Below the pieces are notes generated by a model, which searched no databases, was not told the DNA's origin, and saw nothing but the letters and a program-made list of their open reading frames with translations. From Sipunculus nudus (Eukaryota; Annelida; Sipuncula; Golfingiida; Sipunculidae): 64,000 nucleotides of DNA. The stretch lies in assembly GCA_026874595.1 (NCBI GenBank), contig CM049313.1:21749508-21813507 (forward strand), in the 5' to 3' direction. The position numbers and the translations under genes are program-made. Positions 38,050 to 50,242 of this stretch are shown one piece after another; the stretch's first letter is position 1, and each line of letters starts with the position of its first letter.

Positions 38050-40990
38050 TCATCCACCGTCAACTAACAATAATTTGTTTAACAAGGACTTAATTTTTTT
38101 TATTAACTTTAACCCAGTAAAGCCAATTTCTAAATGAATGTTCTACACTGCTACAGCGAGAATACATTAGCATTCTTTTCAATTATTTACAAGAATATTT
38201 TTGAAAATATGTTACCTTTCAGGTTTTCAAAAGTATGTGCAGTTTCACATGAAGGTTATATTATATTTACTGCTTCAATGGCTTGGGAAATATTCTTATG
38301 CACTAATTGCCTGGGGGAACGTCATGTATTAAAAAAATACCCAGAAGGACACATATATAGGAATATAATATAAAAGTTCAATGAAAAAGATGTACATTGG
38401 CTCATTTTTTTGTGACACACATATATATATATATATTAAACAAAGTCAGTAATAAAAATCAAAGCAATTGACTCATTTATTGTCATAAAATGTTCCTAAT
38501 ATATGGCCTGGACTTAATAATCTTTAAACAAAAATCCAACTTGGAACATAATTGGATAACATTAAATATTTGTGTTGTATTGCTATTGGACAAAATGTTT
38601 GAAAATATTACCACTTTTTTATAATTGGTTATTTAAATCTATGATTGGTTCTGGATTGAAATTATTGGACCCAGTGATATGGATGCCAAAACATCTTGTG
38701 AAAACCAATGATATTAATCACTGCATTGGTCACTGAACATCGATCAATTTATATATGTATCTCATTAACTGTAGACCACAATACAGTGAAATGGCGTATA
38801 GCCATCACAAGAATTTAGACCTGGCTTTCCCCGAAAAATAATTGCTCATTTCCAAAAAAAAAAAAAAAAAAAAAAAAATAGAACCCTGTCATACTGTTAT
38901 CTGCGCATTAAATGACTGTTCAGATTAAACATTGATCGCAGCCTCACTGTCTTTCAGTGGCTCTTTGATTTCCATGTAACTAAAGTGCAGAATCTTAACC
39001 TGCTGATATTTTTTTTCTCATATAATGGGTGACATCACTTCTCATTTCCTGCAGAATAGAAATGTATCAATGTTTTACACAATTGTGTTATGAAACTTTG
39101 ATTAATTGGTTAATCAATAGTTAGGATCTGAAATAAGCCATAGTGTCGAAAGTAATTAACTTATTCAGTGCTGCTGTATCCAAAATAACACAAGTATGAT
39201 TAATTAGAATAATTTGAATTTCAATAAAATCAGTTGTACCCAGGACAAAATGTGGCCTTTCAGATAAATTTGAAAGGTCCCACCTCATTTTATGTCAATA
39301 TCAAATGATATTCACAATAACCAACATGCATTATTTTGTGATGTAGTGAATACTTTGAATATGAATACTCAAGTTTTCTGCTAACACCTATCAGATATAC
39401 ACAGATTACCATATTTTTCTCCCAAGCTTATATTGTCCATCTGTGTTATGTGCAAGTGCCAACAGAGAACACAAGCTGCCAGGAAACAGCAGTGTAAAAT
39501 TGGATTCACTTGACACAGAGTGACCAGTGTATTTCCTATATACATCATAGACTCTGAGACGACGTTAATTCCATATTGATCAGCAATATTCCATTTTGTC
39601 AATAAGAATAAATTGTAAGTTTTCAAACCACGAGATATTCAGTTCCGAGGCGTGCCAATTGCAGCTCTTAATGTGAAATATGTTCGTAATTTTATAAAGC
39701 AGGATAACCTGGTGACTCCCTACTCTAAATGTTTTCGGATGAATAAATATCCAAGTAGACGCCTAAAATCAGCAGACTGGTATACAATTACTTCACTGGA
39801 AAATACTTCATAATATATTTCTCACCACGGTACTGCTACATAAAATGGGTATAAAAGACTCCATTAAATATAGTTTTTGTGACGAAACAGACTCATGAAC
39901 ACTTTTTTCTGTTCATGTGAAAAACTTAAACACTTTTGGTTGGAAGGAGAAAGCAATATTGCGGTAATAGCTGGCAAAAGTGTTAAATTATCGGAAGCAG
40001 GCGTAATACTCGGATAGAAATCTGAAGAAAAAAGTGAGTCTATATCAAAAGTCCATCATTTTAACCTCATAGCAAAAATGTGTATCAGTTAATTTAAATA
40101 TGGCAAGACAGGCAACCTGGAATTTGTCTTCGAAGTAGGAATGGAGATTATAATTTAAACTGTCATTGTATTATATGTACGATTATCCTACGATCCTAGG
40201 TTCTAGCTCGCTCATATCTAATTTGTAAAAGGTAGCTTAATGAGCAATAAACTGTGAAAAAAAGAATAAATTGTATGTTTCATTTGTGACTCAGTGATTA
40301 AAAAAGGCACGGTTGAATATATCAGTCTGAAATAGCTGTTTAGCAGTGAAGCAATTAACATACATTGTAACTTCTAACATTAATCGAAAGAGACTATATT
40401 TGATGATTTAAATCAGTCAGACTTTGACCTGATCTGCCCTTTCGAACTAATAAAATACACACATACATATAATTTTGCTTTACTTCTCGCTCAAATAAAT
40501 AAATCACAAACAATTTAAGTTGCATTAACGCTCTGATATACAACAGACAACAGACCATAGACATTCTGGTCCAAATGGGGGCTTCAGCTAGCAGGGCATA
40601 CTAACGTGTGCGCACGCGATTATTGACGTTAGGGAACGAGATACTATCGTGAAGGAACGAATTAATTATCGTTTGGCCAAGCGATACTTTCGTGTTGGAA
40701 GGAGATAAAAATAAAAAATTGTGTGTCCTATACGACCCACCGTAGTCATTTGATCTTCTATATTTACACCCTTTTTTTGTCTGTTTTTTACATTTCATTA
40801 ATTGTATTCTCCATCAATTTCTTCTCAAAATGGTCTTCGACAGCACCTCTATGATCATATTGAGCGCTGAAGTTAAACCTGCTCGATTTCAGTGAAACTC
40901 TTACACTTGTACTTTTTTGCTGGTTTGGTGACTGTTCATAAAGATTTCGTTTGGGTGTTCCCTTGCATTGAATTTTCCAGTGGGATATTT
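38050..40990. other. Non-coding stretch, no gene seen
   Basis: AT-rich sequence with short frames only. It contains an A26 run at about 38852-38877 that could be a retroposon tail, although no target duplication or element body was recognised. Confidence 0.45.
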
Positions 40991-41009
40991 TCAACTGTAT
41001 TGGAGCTGT

Positions 41010-41222
41010 TGTTACGACCCATAATGTAATAACCGGCCAATATTGTAATAACGGCCCATAATGTAATGGAAACGACCAATACTGTAATAATGGCCCATAA
41101 TGTAATAAAAAACGGCCGATATTGTAATAACCATACCCTGCCCATATTGTAATAAAATCGCAAGTGGGTTAAAACGGCCCATATTGTAATAAAATCGCAG
41201 GTGGGTAAAACGGCCAATAATT
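41010..41222. repeat. Degenerate array of cggcccatattgtaataa motifs
   Basis: At least eight copies of the core (ggccNATAWTGTAATAA), spaced 20-45 bp, some followed by aatcgcaggtgggt. The minus-strand frames with repeated YNMGR residues are translations of this array. Confidence 0.85.
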
Positions 41223-41445
41223 TTATAATTCAAATATCATGCAAATTAACTTATACAATTCAAATATTGACTTCTCGTGACACGAATGTGTAAGTGAACA
41301 TACATGTATGAAAAACCACCGGATTACATAATGACTATCTGTTTAAAATGGTGACCAATCTAATATGAGCGAAATATGGCCATGGTTCATGTTTATCCTT
41401 TAGTTGAATCAGTGTTTAAATAGGATGATAAAGTATTTAAACAAG

Positions 41446-41480
<35 letters not shown>

Positions 41481-41685
41481 CTAGGATTTATGTAAGCTTC
41501 GGGTTCCATTAATGCTAATACACACACACACAAATGAAAACTCTCGCTACTCCTCTACTGAGTATCGAATTCGCGATACTGCTGTGCCCCAGGCCTACCC
41601 ATACAGAAGCTATTTTCTATATGCCTGTTATCAAAATTTATTATTTATTGTGTAGTCAAGTCTTACTTTGTTTTGAATACTATAG

Positions 41686-41775
41686 GGTTTCGATGATAAT
41701 GGATCTGGAATGGCCGACCTCTTGAAAGCAGCGTTTCTCCTCAGCGGGGCCACCTGGCCAACCCGACAAACCGCA
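41686..41775 (+). pseudogene. Broken copy of M28 peptidase exon 2
   Basis: The frame reads GFDDNGSGMADLLKAAFLLSG, closely matching the exon at 55747-55865 (GVNDNGSGMAALLEAMYVLSG). The DN aspartate is a zinc ligand in M28 peptidases. The match ends at about 41775, where a (CA)n(TA)n microsatellite starts, so the catalytic glutamate is lost. An AG precedes the segment at 41684-41685, but the splice phase is one base off compared with the intact exon. It is a duplicated exon or remnant of a tandem paralogue. Confidence 0.7.
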
Positions 41776-41782
41776 CACACAC

Positions 41783-41785
<3 letters not shown>

Positions 41786-41847
<62 letters not shown>
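41786..41847. repeat. (TA)n microsatellite
   Basis: About 62 bases of TA, directly truncating the M28-like exon copy and followed at about 60 bp by a small inverted-repeat element. Confidence 0.95.
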
Positions 41848-41849
<2 letters not shown>

Positions 41850-41907
41850 CATTAAGGTTCAATACATCACAGTGAAAGTGCTCTACCGTACGAGGTGCAT
41901 TACATAT

Positions 41908-42016
41908 TATACTATGTGTACAGTTAGCTTAAGTACCTGAGGAGTGTGCCGGCTGGCAAGCTGAACCCACGAAGCAGTACTGCTGTGCATCATGAAATTA
42001 ATTAACTGTACACATG

Positions 42017-42021
<5 letters not shown>
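41908..42021. mobile_element. About 114-bp inverted-repeat MITE between two (TA)n tracts
   Basis: The left end TATACTATGTGTACAGTTA and the complement of the right end TATAACATGTGTACAGTTA are near-perfect terminal inverted repeats. The element sits between (TA)n at 41786-41847 and 42022-42064. A TA-target family such as Tc1/mariner is likely. Confidence 0.65.

Positions 42022-42064
<43 letters not shown>
42022..42064. repeat. (TA)n microsatellite
   Basis: About 43 bases of TA. Confidence 0.95.
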
Positions 42065-42065
<1 letters not shown>

Positions 42066-42150
42066 CTCTGGAGAAAAACAACACTTAATTCACAACAGTC
42101 TGTTTCACGGGGTGCGACCTGATCATCAGGTGAATGATATATATTTATCA
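42065..42150 (-). mobile_element. Possible Penelope-like or LINE 3' end
   Basis: On the minus strand the text runs cacctgatgatcaggt, then ccccgtgaaacagactg, then a T-rich run into (TA)n. A cctgatga element followed by gaaac before a simple-repeat tail is typical of Penelope-like element ends. No protein-coding part is present, so this is tentative. Confidence 0.3.
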
Positions 42151-42359
42151 TAGGCCTTTTTAAAGGGGGAAGGGGCACATTCTGCAAGTATAGAGAGCTT
42201 GACGACGCATAAGCGCATTAAAGGGGGTTGGTGTGGGAGGGGATATCCCCCCCGCCCCCCTTTCCCGGTTTGGAAATAATTGAAAAAAAAATATTATTAA
42301 AATAGACGACCAGAGGTCGAGCGCTTACAGAAAATCATGTGGAAACATTCGAATGAGCA

Positions 42360-43330
42360 ATGACAAAGAAGAAGAAAATGTGCCATAGTTTGTGAAGATA
42401 GGATCAATACTGAAAAAGTCATGATCGAAACAATATTTGACATGTTTTGATGACTTTGACCTTGAAGTTTGACCTAATAAAATATACATGCGGATTTAAA
42501 CAATCGTCTCGATATACGATATATGTAAGTTACAAAGTAATTCCTGCAAAACGTTGGCCTGTAGAATGCTAAACACAAGAACACACGAGAAGGCGAAATT
42601 GAGAACAACTGACAAACAGACAAACATACTAAAAAGTGGCATATCTGAGAAAATAGATGACTAAATAAACTTATGGACAAGTTAAAGAGGAACAAAATGA
42701 GCTATAGTTTATATTGGTAAGGTTTATAGTTTTTGACATATAGCCAAACCAAGATATGTTTCAGTGTTTTGCGTGCAGCGCCCCCTAGCGGCTACCTTCA
42801 GAAAATAAAAAATCAGTTTCGAAATATTATACATTAGATGTACCAGTTGCAAAATGATTCCTGCAAAACTGTGACCTGAAGTATGCTATTTGTAAGACGC
42901 GAGAACAAACAAGCAACCGAATTTGAGGACTACTGACAAACAGACAGACATACTGAAAAAAATGACATATCTGAAAAGATAGAGGACTAGATAAGCTTAT
43001 TGACAAGATAAAGAGAAAAAAACCTGAGCTATAGTGTGTCTATTTTTTTGCAAAAATTGTGGCCTGAAGATTGGTAATAGTAAAATGCAGGAATCAGCAA
43101 CAGGCGAAATTGAGGACAACTGACAAACAGATAGACATACTGACAGAGCGACACAAGTTTGAGACCAATCGACTAGACAAGTTAATGGAGAATAATCAGA
43201 GGAAGAAATTGAGCCTAAGTTTGTGACAACAGGACAAACATTGACAAAGTTATGACGAAAAATAAAATTAACACGTTTTTTATTACCTTGACCTTTGACC
43301 GAAATCGAAAACAATCAACAGGCCCCGGGA
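42360..43330 (+). repeat. Tandem dispersed repeat units (gaggacaactgacaaacagacagacata)
   Basis: The order cctgcaaaa-tgtggcctgaag, aaattgaggacaactgac, agacatactg and gacaagttaa-gag recurs starting near 42543, 42858 and 43050, with partial copies at both ends. Spacing is 190-315 bp. cgccccctagcgg occurs at 42779. No coding potential is conserved between units. Confidence 0.75.
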
Positions 43331-43872
43331 TTTTTTGGATTTTTAGCACCTGTGTAAGTTTGGAAAGATCGCTGCAAATCTTTGCCCTGAAGAATGGAGA
43401 CAGGCAGACGAACAAACATATTTACAAACAAACAAACAAACATACGGAACATACGGAATCGAAGATTTCCGGCAAGCAAAAAAAGTATATTGCAAGAACA
43501 ATTAGTTTACAGAAAACTGACCGGATTTCAGTCATTGATAAGTACACATTGAGCAATACTACAAATTCATATATTCCAAAGCAGACCTCTCTTAAAAAAT
43601 AATCAGTTTAAAAATTAAGCAAGCAAATATATTTCCAACAGTTCTCACTAAAATGAATTGCATTATATTTAATTCATTTACCTCTTTAAATTGAACAATA
43701 CTGACCTATGTTAATAATTACTAAAACCCATATATGTTGACATGGGAAGGTAGAATTATAACAAACACAATGGCTTTTTATGCAAATTGATAGATTTCAC
43801 GTCATTTCTCAAAGAAAGGTCACACTGACCTTCACCCTTGGGCCAAAAATGGGTGGGGGGCTCCAAACCCTA

Positions 43873-43915
<43 letters not shown>
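43873..43915. repeat. (TA)n tract at the retrotransposon 3' end
   Basis: About 43 bases of TA directly abutting the 3' end (minus strand) of the non-LTR element, as in elements with microsatellite tails. Confidence 0.9.
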
Positions 43916-43920
<5 letters not shown>

Positions 43921-45262
43921 AAAATATTTATTTTATATAGCGCTCAATCTCAACATATATTAGTCTTTCTTTGCACTTCAAAAACAAGAATCTGAGAAGA
44001 AACACAATAAGTTAGTCAGGACAAAAAGTTTCTGTATCACTAAAGACATCAGGTTAAAACAGGTAGTTAAAACAGGTATGACAGTACAAAACTATATTTG
44101 AAAATACTCTTACATCGTATAAGACTTAATAAATGTGTCTTAAGACATTTCTTAAAGTTGTTAAGAGCATCACAACTTTTTATGTCCAGCGGTAGGGAAT
44201 TCCATAGCCTTGGACCAGTGACGCTGAAAGTTCTGTCAGCATGGGTCTTTTTTGGCACAAAACGGGATAAGTAAGATCATTTGCAATACTAACACTTGAT
44301 CTTGAACAAGATCTAGATCATTTATATGCATGCACACAATCTACCAGATAACCTTGACACATTTAAACACCAGTACAAGCACTTTGTTTTGGAACCTATA
44401 TATAATGGGTAACCAATACATGCAGGTCCTTGAGATATTATTTAGCAGTACAGTATTTACTTTTAATACAAAGTGATTCTAGCCGCAATATTTTGCACTA
44501 CTTGTAATTTGTGAATGGTGCACTATGGTAATGCACTAAGAATTGCATTTGCAAAATTCAAATACGATAATAATAATGCCGACATCAATATTTTACATGC
44601 ATCTAAAGTCAAATATGACATGATATGTTTAATTCTTAAGAGTTAAACATCACAGTCTGGCAATTAGATGAGATGTGTTTCTTGAAGTTTAACTCATTGT
44701 CTAGTTATAGGCCTACTTCGTGGTGTTTTACAGACTCGACTCAGACCCTAAAACAATATCACTGTTAATGTTAATGTTGTCCCATTTCGATTTACCAAGG
44801 ATCTCCCTGGATCCAAAAATAACAAATTCTGTCTTTGAGTTGTTCATTTTTAATCTATTTGCCATCATCAAAACTTTTCACAAACCGAAGCGTACACTCT
44901 AAATTCTGGCGTGTTTTCAGCTCTGCTTGATAGTTTCCGGCAACGTACGCCTTTTTGAACACATGGTCATCTACAAAAAGATATAAATCAACAGATGATG
45001 GGAATGATTTCCTTTAGTGTAGTGGTGCATGTTAGACAAAGGAGAGAACCGGCACAGGAACCTTTTGGGACGGAAAACGTGAGGAAGTATTCCATGGAAT
45101 ATTTAATGTCTGCATGCTTTACACTTCCGTGGGTGAGATTAGTCCTGAACCAGTTAAGTGCAGCATCACAAACACCAAACCAATTACTAAGTACATCAAG
45201 TAACACTTTATGATCAACTGTGTTGAAAGCTGCACTAAGGTCAAAGGCTATCAATGCAAACG
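43915..45262 (-). mobile_element. 5'-truncated non-LTR retrotransposon remnant
   Basis: Reverse transcriptase motifs appear in order on the minus strand: motif A FDLSAAFNTVDH (about 45245), motif B SVPKGSCAG (about 45050) and motif C YLFVDDH (about 44970; usually ADD). These are followed by a RLKMNNSKTEF-type segment (about 44860) and the C-terminal FSVTGPRLWNSLP block (about 44215). Frameshifts and a stop separate these parts. The order and the RLWNSLP tail fit the CR1/L2/jockey group. The 3' end runs into (TA)n at 43873-43915; the 5' end stops at about 45262 where another repeat begins. Confidence 0.88.
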
Positions 45263-45264
45263 GG

Positions 45265-46296
45265 TGTTCAAAAATGAACCCTGTTCTTTTTGAACTCTCG
45301 TTAAACTCGCGAGTGTCGAACTCCGTGTCGTAATAATTTGATGGTTAACATTCGTAGCAAGTTTCAGGACAATCCATTTGGTATATGTTGAGATATAACG
45401 GCGATACATAACATACCATAACTCGATCTTGCCTATAAAGCTCTGTTTCCATGTGGGCGAATATACGTATATATAACAATGTTCAAATGGTTTATAATTG
45501 TGGCGTTTCCTCGTGTCCGTCAGCGTATATGCGTCTGTGTGTATACGCTTGAAAATCGACACAGAAGCGGGTTCCCGGTAAAATGACATCACTTTCGCAC
45601 TTTTTTTTAACTCAGCTGACTGAAAATCATCTGCGCTATAGTGATCTGTCTTTTTACCTTGTCCCGTCTGTTCGTCTGTCTGTCTGTCCGTCTGTCAAGG
45701 CACAAAACGTAACCGCAGGGCATGGAATCTTCTAACTTGACATGAAAGGAGGCCCATGAAAATCTCTTTGGAAACCTGAACATAGGTCTAGGCATTGATC
45801 TGGTCCATCATTTATGCATGCATATTCATCATGGAGTGTTTCATCAGTACCTGCAGACTGGTAGTGCCACCTGTTTTTTTTTTTTATTTTTTAAGCTTTT
45901 TTTCTATATTTGAGATCTCAAAAGATTACATGGTCTGTTTACCGTGTACAAATTGTAACCATTCAGCTTAGAATCTTCTAATTTGACCTCAGGGAGGTCC
46001 ATGAGCATTCTTTTTAGAAACCTGAAATTAGGTCTCTCTTACGCATATCTTTTGAGCTATAGGGCTTGTAAATACCCCTCAGTATAATTAAAAGTTTGAT
46101 ACAAATCCTCCTGTTTCTGAACAACTATTGTTTTCATCACCATACATATTCATCATAGAGTGTTTTCATCAGTTCCTGCACACTGGTGGCACCATCCGGT
46201 TTTTTTTTCAAATTTTTAATTTTCTTAATTTTTATTTCGATACCTTAAAAAATGCGGTTGTCCGTTAACAGGGCACAAATCGTAACCATTGCACCT
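45265..46296 (+). repeat. Mixed dispersed repeats
   Basis: Bases 45265-45600 contain a repeat with tttgatggttaacattcgta and aatccatttgg. Bases 45610-46296 hold three diverged copies of the gtctgtccg / cttctaacttgac / aacctgaa repeat family described at 8440-9420. No gene is seen. Confidence 0.6.
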
Positions 46297-47853
46297 AAAA
46301 TCTTCTAACTTGACAGCAAAGAAAGTCCATAAAAATCTCCCTTAAAACCTGAACCTAGGTCTCTGTTACATCTCCTTTGAGCAATGCTTAAGTTGAATTT
46401 TGGATACCACCTGCACAATTTGACATTTAGAAGAAAAAAATTCCTTTTGTGAATGTCTTTCAAGAGAGCTGAGCGTCATGACCCCTGGGTCATTTGTGTA
46501 GGGAAAACCCAGATCCAGTGTCACATTATATAGTGAGCTAGTTCACGCATATACGAACACATGGATCCCGTCGTGATCTGAGGCTCTATGATTAACATAG
46601 CATCCAAAGGTTTCAATAATGAGGAAGGTATAGTCTTTCCACTATAACACTCTGCCTGTCATGCCCCCCCCCCCCCCCCACAAGAAGAAGAGCATTAGCC
46701 TGTGCGAGTGAGGCACGGCGTTCACGTTTGCCTCCAGAGATCAGTTTGGGATTTGATCGACCGTTATGAAAAAGACATTTAAGAGAATAGTAGTACAAAA
46801 AAAGGAAAATCCACATATTTGTTGTGTAAGGTGCCTCAAAATGTCCGTTTTTCATTGCATATTTAAAAATGTTCATAAATTTTCACCCTCCCCCTTGTAC
46901 CTGTTATTAACTTGACACAAATAAGATAGTTCCAAATTTTATACTTAAAGACAAAACAAAAATATTCATATTTTCAAAGTATTTTTTTACGTAATAATAA
47001 TAAAAATAATAATAACATATTTCATCTTAATAGCATACATCAACCGTAAACCCAGTATTAGCGCCCCCCCCCCCCCCCCCCTCCCCCCGTCCTCGAATCT
47101 CTGGACCCGCCACTGATCAACATTTTTATTTACTTGTAGGGCTTGTGCTCCTGTTTCATATTGCTGAGGGGTTCGGTGCAGACAAAATCTTCTAACTTGA
47201 CAGCAAAGAAAGTCCATAAAAATCTCCCTTAAAACCTGAACCTAGGTCTCTGTTACATATCCTTTGAGCAATGCTTAAGTTGAATTTTGGATACCACCTG
47301 CACAATTTGGCATTTAGAAGAAAAAAATTCCTTTTGTGAATGTCTTTCAAGAGAGCTGAGCGTCATGACCCCTGGGTCATTTGTTTAGGGAAAACCCAGA
47401 TCCAGTGTCACAGTATATAGTGAGCTAGTTCACGCATATACGAACACATGGATCCCGTCGTGATCTGAGCAGTGCTACTGGCCCTGTACGTCAACACATG
47501 CATGCGTTGAGAAGTGGGTCACGACTGCGCGGTGGGCAAGCCTGTGATTGTTTTACATGCGACACCTTTTTTATAGTCTAGACGTAGACCTCCAGTAGTG
47601 TGTATATAATACACATACACTCGAAAGTGACTTGCTATCTTTGGGTTTTTGTTTTGTGAGCAGTTAACTTCCTTTTACTGATGGATCTGTAATATTAATA
47701 ATATATTTCTCAGAGAGTCTATATATAGTCCTTGTGTATAGCAAGTGACAACTGATATGTATCGTCAAGGTCTCAGCCGGAACGTCTGTTTACAAGCAGG
47801 TACGTTATTGTATGTGTTAAAGTGAAATCACTTTACTTAGTAACAAAATGAAC

Positions 47854-47858
<5 letters not shown>

Positions 47859-47907
<49 letters not shown>

Positions 47908-47914
47908 GTGTGTG

Positions 47915-47954
<40 letters not shown>
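47859..47954. repeat. Compound (TA)n(GA)n microsatellite
   Basis: About 48 bases of TA, a short gtgtgtgggg bridge and about 36 bases of GA; the inverse arrangement of the (CT)n(TA)n tracts at 27.9 and 34.0 kb. Confidence 0.95.
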
Positions 47955-47956
<2 letters not shown>

Positions 47957-48702
47957 CCACTGAATTAGGCTTACTGTCTATATGACTCAATCTGACATTC
48001 GACAATCAGTCACTGTAAATATTAGTTGGTTTCTTTTTCTAAATCTGTTGTAGTGTATTACTCAATTTTCCCAAACTTAACGGTCGATTCTTTATATGTG
48101 TCCCTGATAATGACGTTAAAGACATGTAATCTTAGTTTATATATTTGATCAGTGAATGTCTATGCAATTTCCATTGGAAATAAAATCAAAATCAGTTGGA
48201 TTCTTTTTCACAAGTATTTATAACAACTAGGATCACATGTCTATGTGTAGTTTGAATATGGGGTTTTGACGGATACTTCCTAAAACAAATGAATACATCA
48301 CTTAATTGCGCCAGTTCACAGTAATTTGAGGTCATATCATTACCGTTGGGGGGGGGGGGGGGGGGCGCCAGGTACTGTCAAAAGTATCGGGTTTCCCTTT
48401 GAGTGCATTAACGACGTTATCAACATTTAAGATTGTATTCCCTTCATTTACTCAAATATTGCACAGGAAGAAGTCAGAGAGTAAAGAAATGAATGTGTTT
48501 ATAATAACTGATGATGGCACCGAACGTTGTCCACTTCTTTCTGTGGCTGCATATCGGAAATGTCCTGTTTGTATTGAAATGACGGTAGCGTCGAAAATTT
48601 ATTGTGTCTCAATGGGGCAGGCATTGTACCATCTCTCCTGATAAATAATAATGGATTTGACGTTATTTGAGGAAATTATCTGCGTAATCTTTCACTAAAT
48701 AC

Positions 48703-48741
<39 letters not shown>

Positions 48742-49367
48742 AGTATAGGCAGCGCTCAACTATGTGCCACACTACCCGCTGCAATAAATCGCTACTGAGG
48801 ATCTGCCACTAGACGGCGCTGTCTCTGTGGAATTCCTCCTGCGTAATATTTAACCAATCACATTGCAGGTATCACCAGCACAATAGGACTGGTTCACTTT
48901 GCACTGCGGTGGAAAGCGCTTGGTAGTAGAGACTTTTCCCATCCCCAGTTGAAATACACACGATTCAATCATCATCTTTTCAACACAGTCTCTCTACTGA
49001 CTTGCTGGTGTAGCCGAAGATCAGTTATCACCCACTCTCTGCATATTTCTTCTCTTGCAGGGCTACACGAGCTTGCCACGGGCGCAGCCATTTTTGTTTA
49101 AACGCTAAGCCAGTCAGACTTCTTCTGCCGGTTGTACAGATTTGTTTAAACGCAGAGCCAATCAGATTTTAGTTTATCCAGCGCAAACTGATTGGGTGAT
49201 GGCACCTTGCCAAATCTGAAAAATCTTATTATTTCTCACAGCGTGTGAGTGGAAGGTCATCAGGAGCTCACGTGCTAATGCAACGGATGAACTCGGCCCA
49301 AGGAAAACCTGCCCGGACTTGTGCAAACACAAGATGGAGACACGCTGCTGTTCTTAGTGAAAACAGT

Positions 49368-49997
49368 CAGTGGTGGATCCAGACAAGAGCCCCCCCCCCC
49401 CCCCCCGTTGAACTAAAATATTTTATATAATTCTTTATTTTAAAATATATTTTTTCTCCCTAGCAATTAAAGCTATCCATATATATTACTTTCTAAACCA
49501 TAAAATGATGTTATCAATGAACAGCTCTATGATTAACATAGCATCCAAAGGTTTCAATAATGAGGAAGGTATAGTCTTTCCACTATAACACTCTGCCTGT
49601 CATGCCCCCCCCCCCCCCCCCCCAAGAAGAAGAGCATTAGCCTGTGCGAGTGAGGCACGGCGTTCACGTTTGCCTCCAGAGATCAGTTTGGGATTTGATC
49701 GACCGTTATGAAAAAGACATTTAAGAGAATGGTAGTACAAAAAAAAAGGAAAATCCACATATTTGTTTTGTAAGGTGCCTCAAAATGTCCTCTTTTCATT
49801 GCATATTTAAAAATGTTCATAAATTTTCACCCTCCCTCTTGTACCTGTTATTAACTTGACACAAATAAGATGGTTCCAAATTTTAATCTTACAGACAAAA
49901 CAAAAATATTCATATTTTCAAAGTATTTTTTTACGTAATTATAATAAAAACAATAATAACATATTTCATAATACTCGAATCTCTGGACCAGCCACTG
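49368..49997. mobile_element. About 630-bp element with CAGTGG ends
   Basis: The left end CAGTGGTGGATCCAGA and the complement of the right end CAGTGGCTGGTCCAGA are inverted repeats. A C16 run follows the left end. The truncated copy B ends with the same right terminus (complement CAGTGGCGGGTCCAGA at about 47113). No clear target duplication is left. CAGTGGCGGATCC-type ends are typical of some hAT-related MITEs; the class is inferred. Confidence 0.55.
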
Positions 49998-50021
49998 ATC
50001 AACATTTTTATTTAATTGTAG

Positions 50022-50242
50022 GGCTTGTGCTCCTGTTTCATATTGCTGAGGGGTTCGGTGCAGACAAAGTTTCTGAAAAACGTTTAGAAAATCATATTCG
50101 ATCTGCTTTTCAAAATCCACGAAGTCACTTCGAGCCAAAAGGAAAGGATAAAACTAGAAACTATATCTACGAGTTCTTCAAAGGATTGCAGTGCAAAGAT
50201 GCCATTGTCTCCAACCAAACCTTCCAACACCTATCAGCAACA
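50022..50242 (+). CDS. Orphan exon of unknown function
   Basis: An acceptor (ttaattgtag, AG at 50020-50021) opens a frame in phase 1 that runs 73 codons to GCAACA|GTAAGG (GT at 50243). It encodes a mixed, coding-like sequence with HIAEGFGADKVSEKRLENH, a basic stretch (KGKDKTRNYIYEFF) and a single cysteine. I do not recognise it. Its first 45 bases are also present at 47139-47186, where the segmental duplication breaks off, so the second copy is cut inside the exon. No partner exon was found, so it may be a fragment of a decayed gene or mobile element. Confidence 0.4.

Larger units (their letters stand above)
46297..50070 (+). repeat. Tandem segmental duplication with a 2.05-kb indel
   Basis: Segment A (46297-46582) is near-identical to A' (47184-47469), and segment B (46583-47186) matches B' (49524-50067). 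The order is A-B-A'-(2.05 kb)-B'. This fits a tandem duplication of an A...B unit whose first copy lost, or second copy gained, the 47470-49523 segment. The A-B junction and the B-A' junction (gcagac|aaaatc) are both visible. B' lacks about 60 bp present in B around the poly-C tract. Confidence 0.88.

Noticed and set aside
38852-38877. Poly-A tail of a processed pseudogene
   Set aside because: No coding or SINE body and no flanking target duplication were found next to the A26 run.
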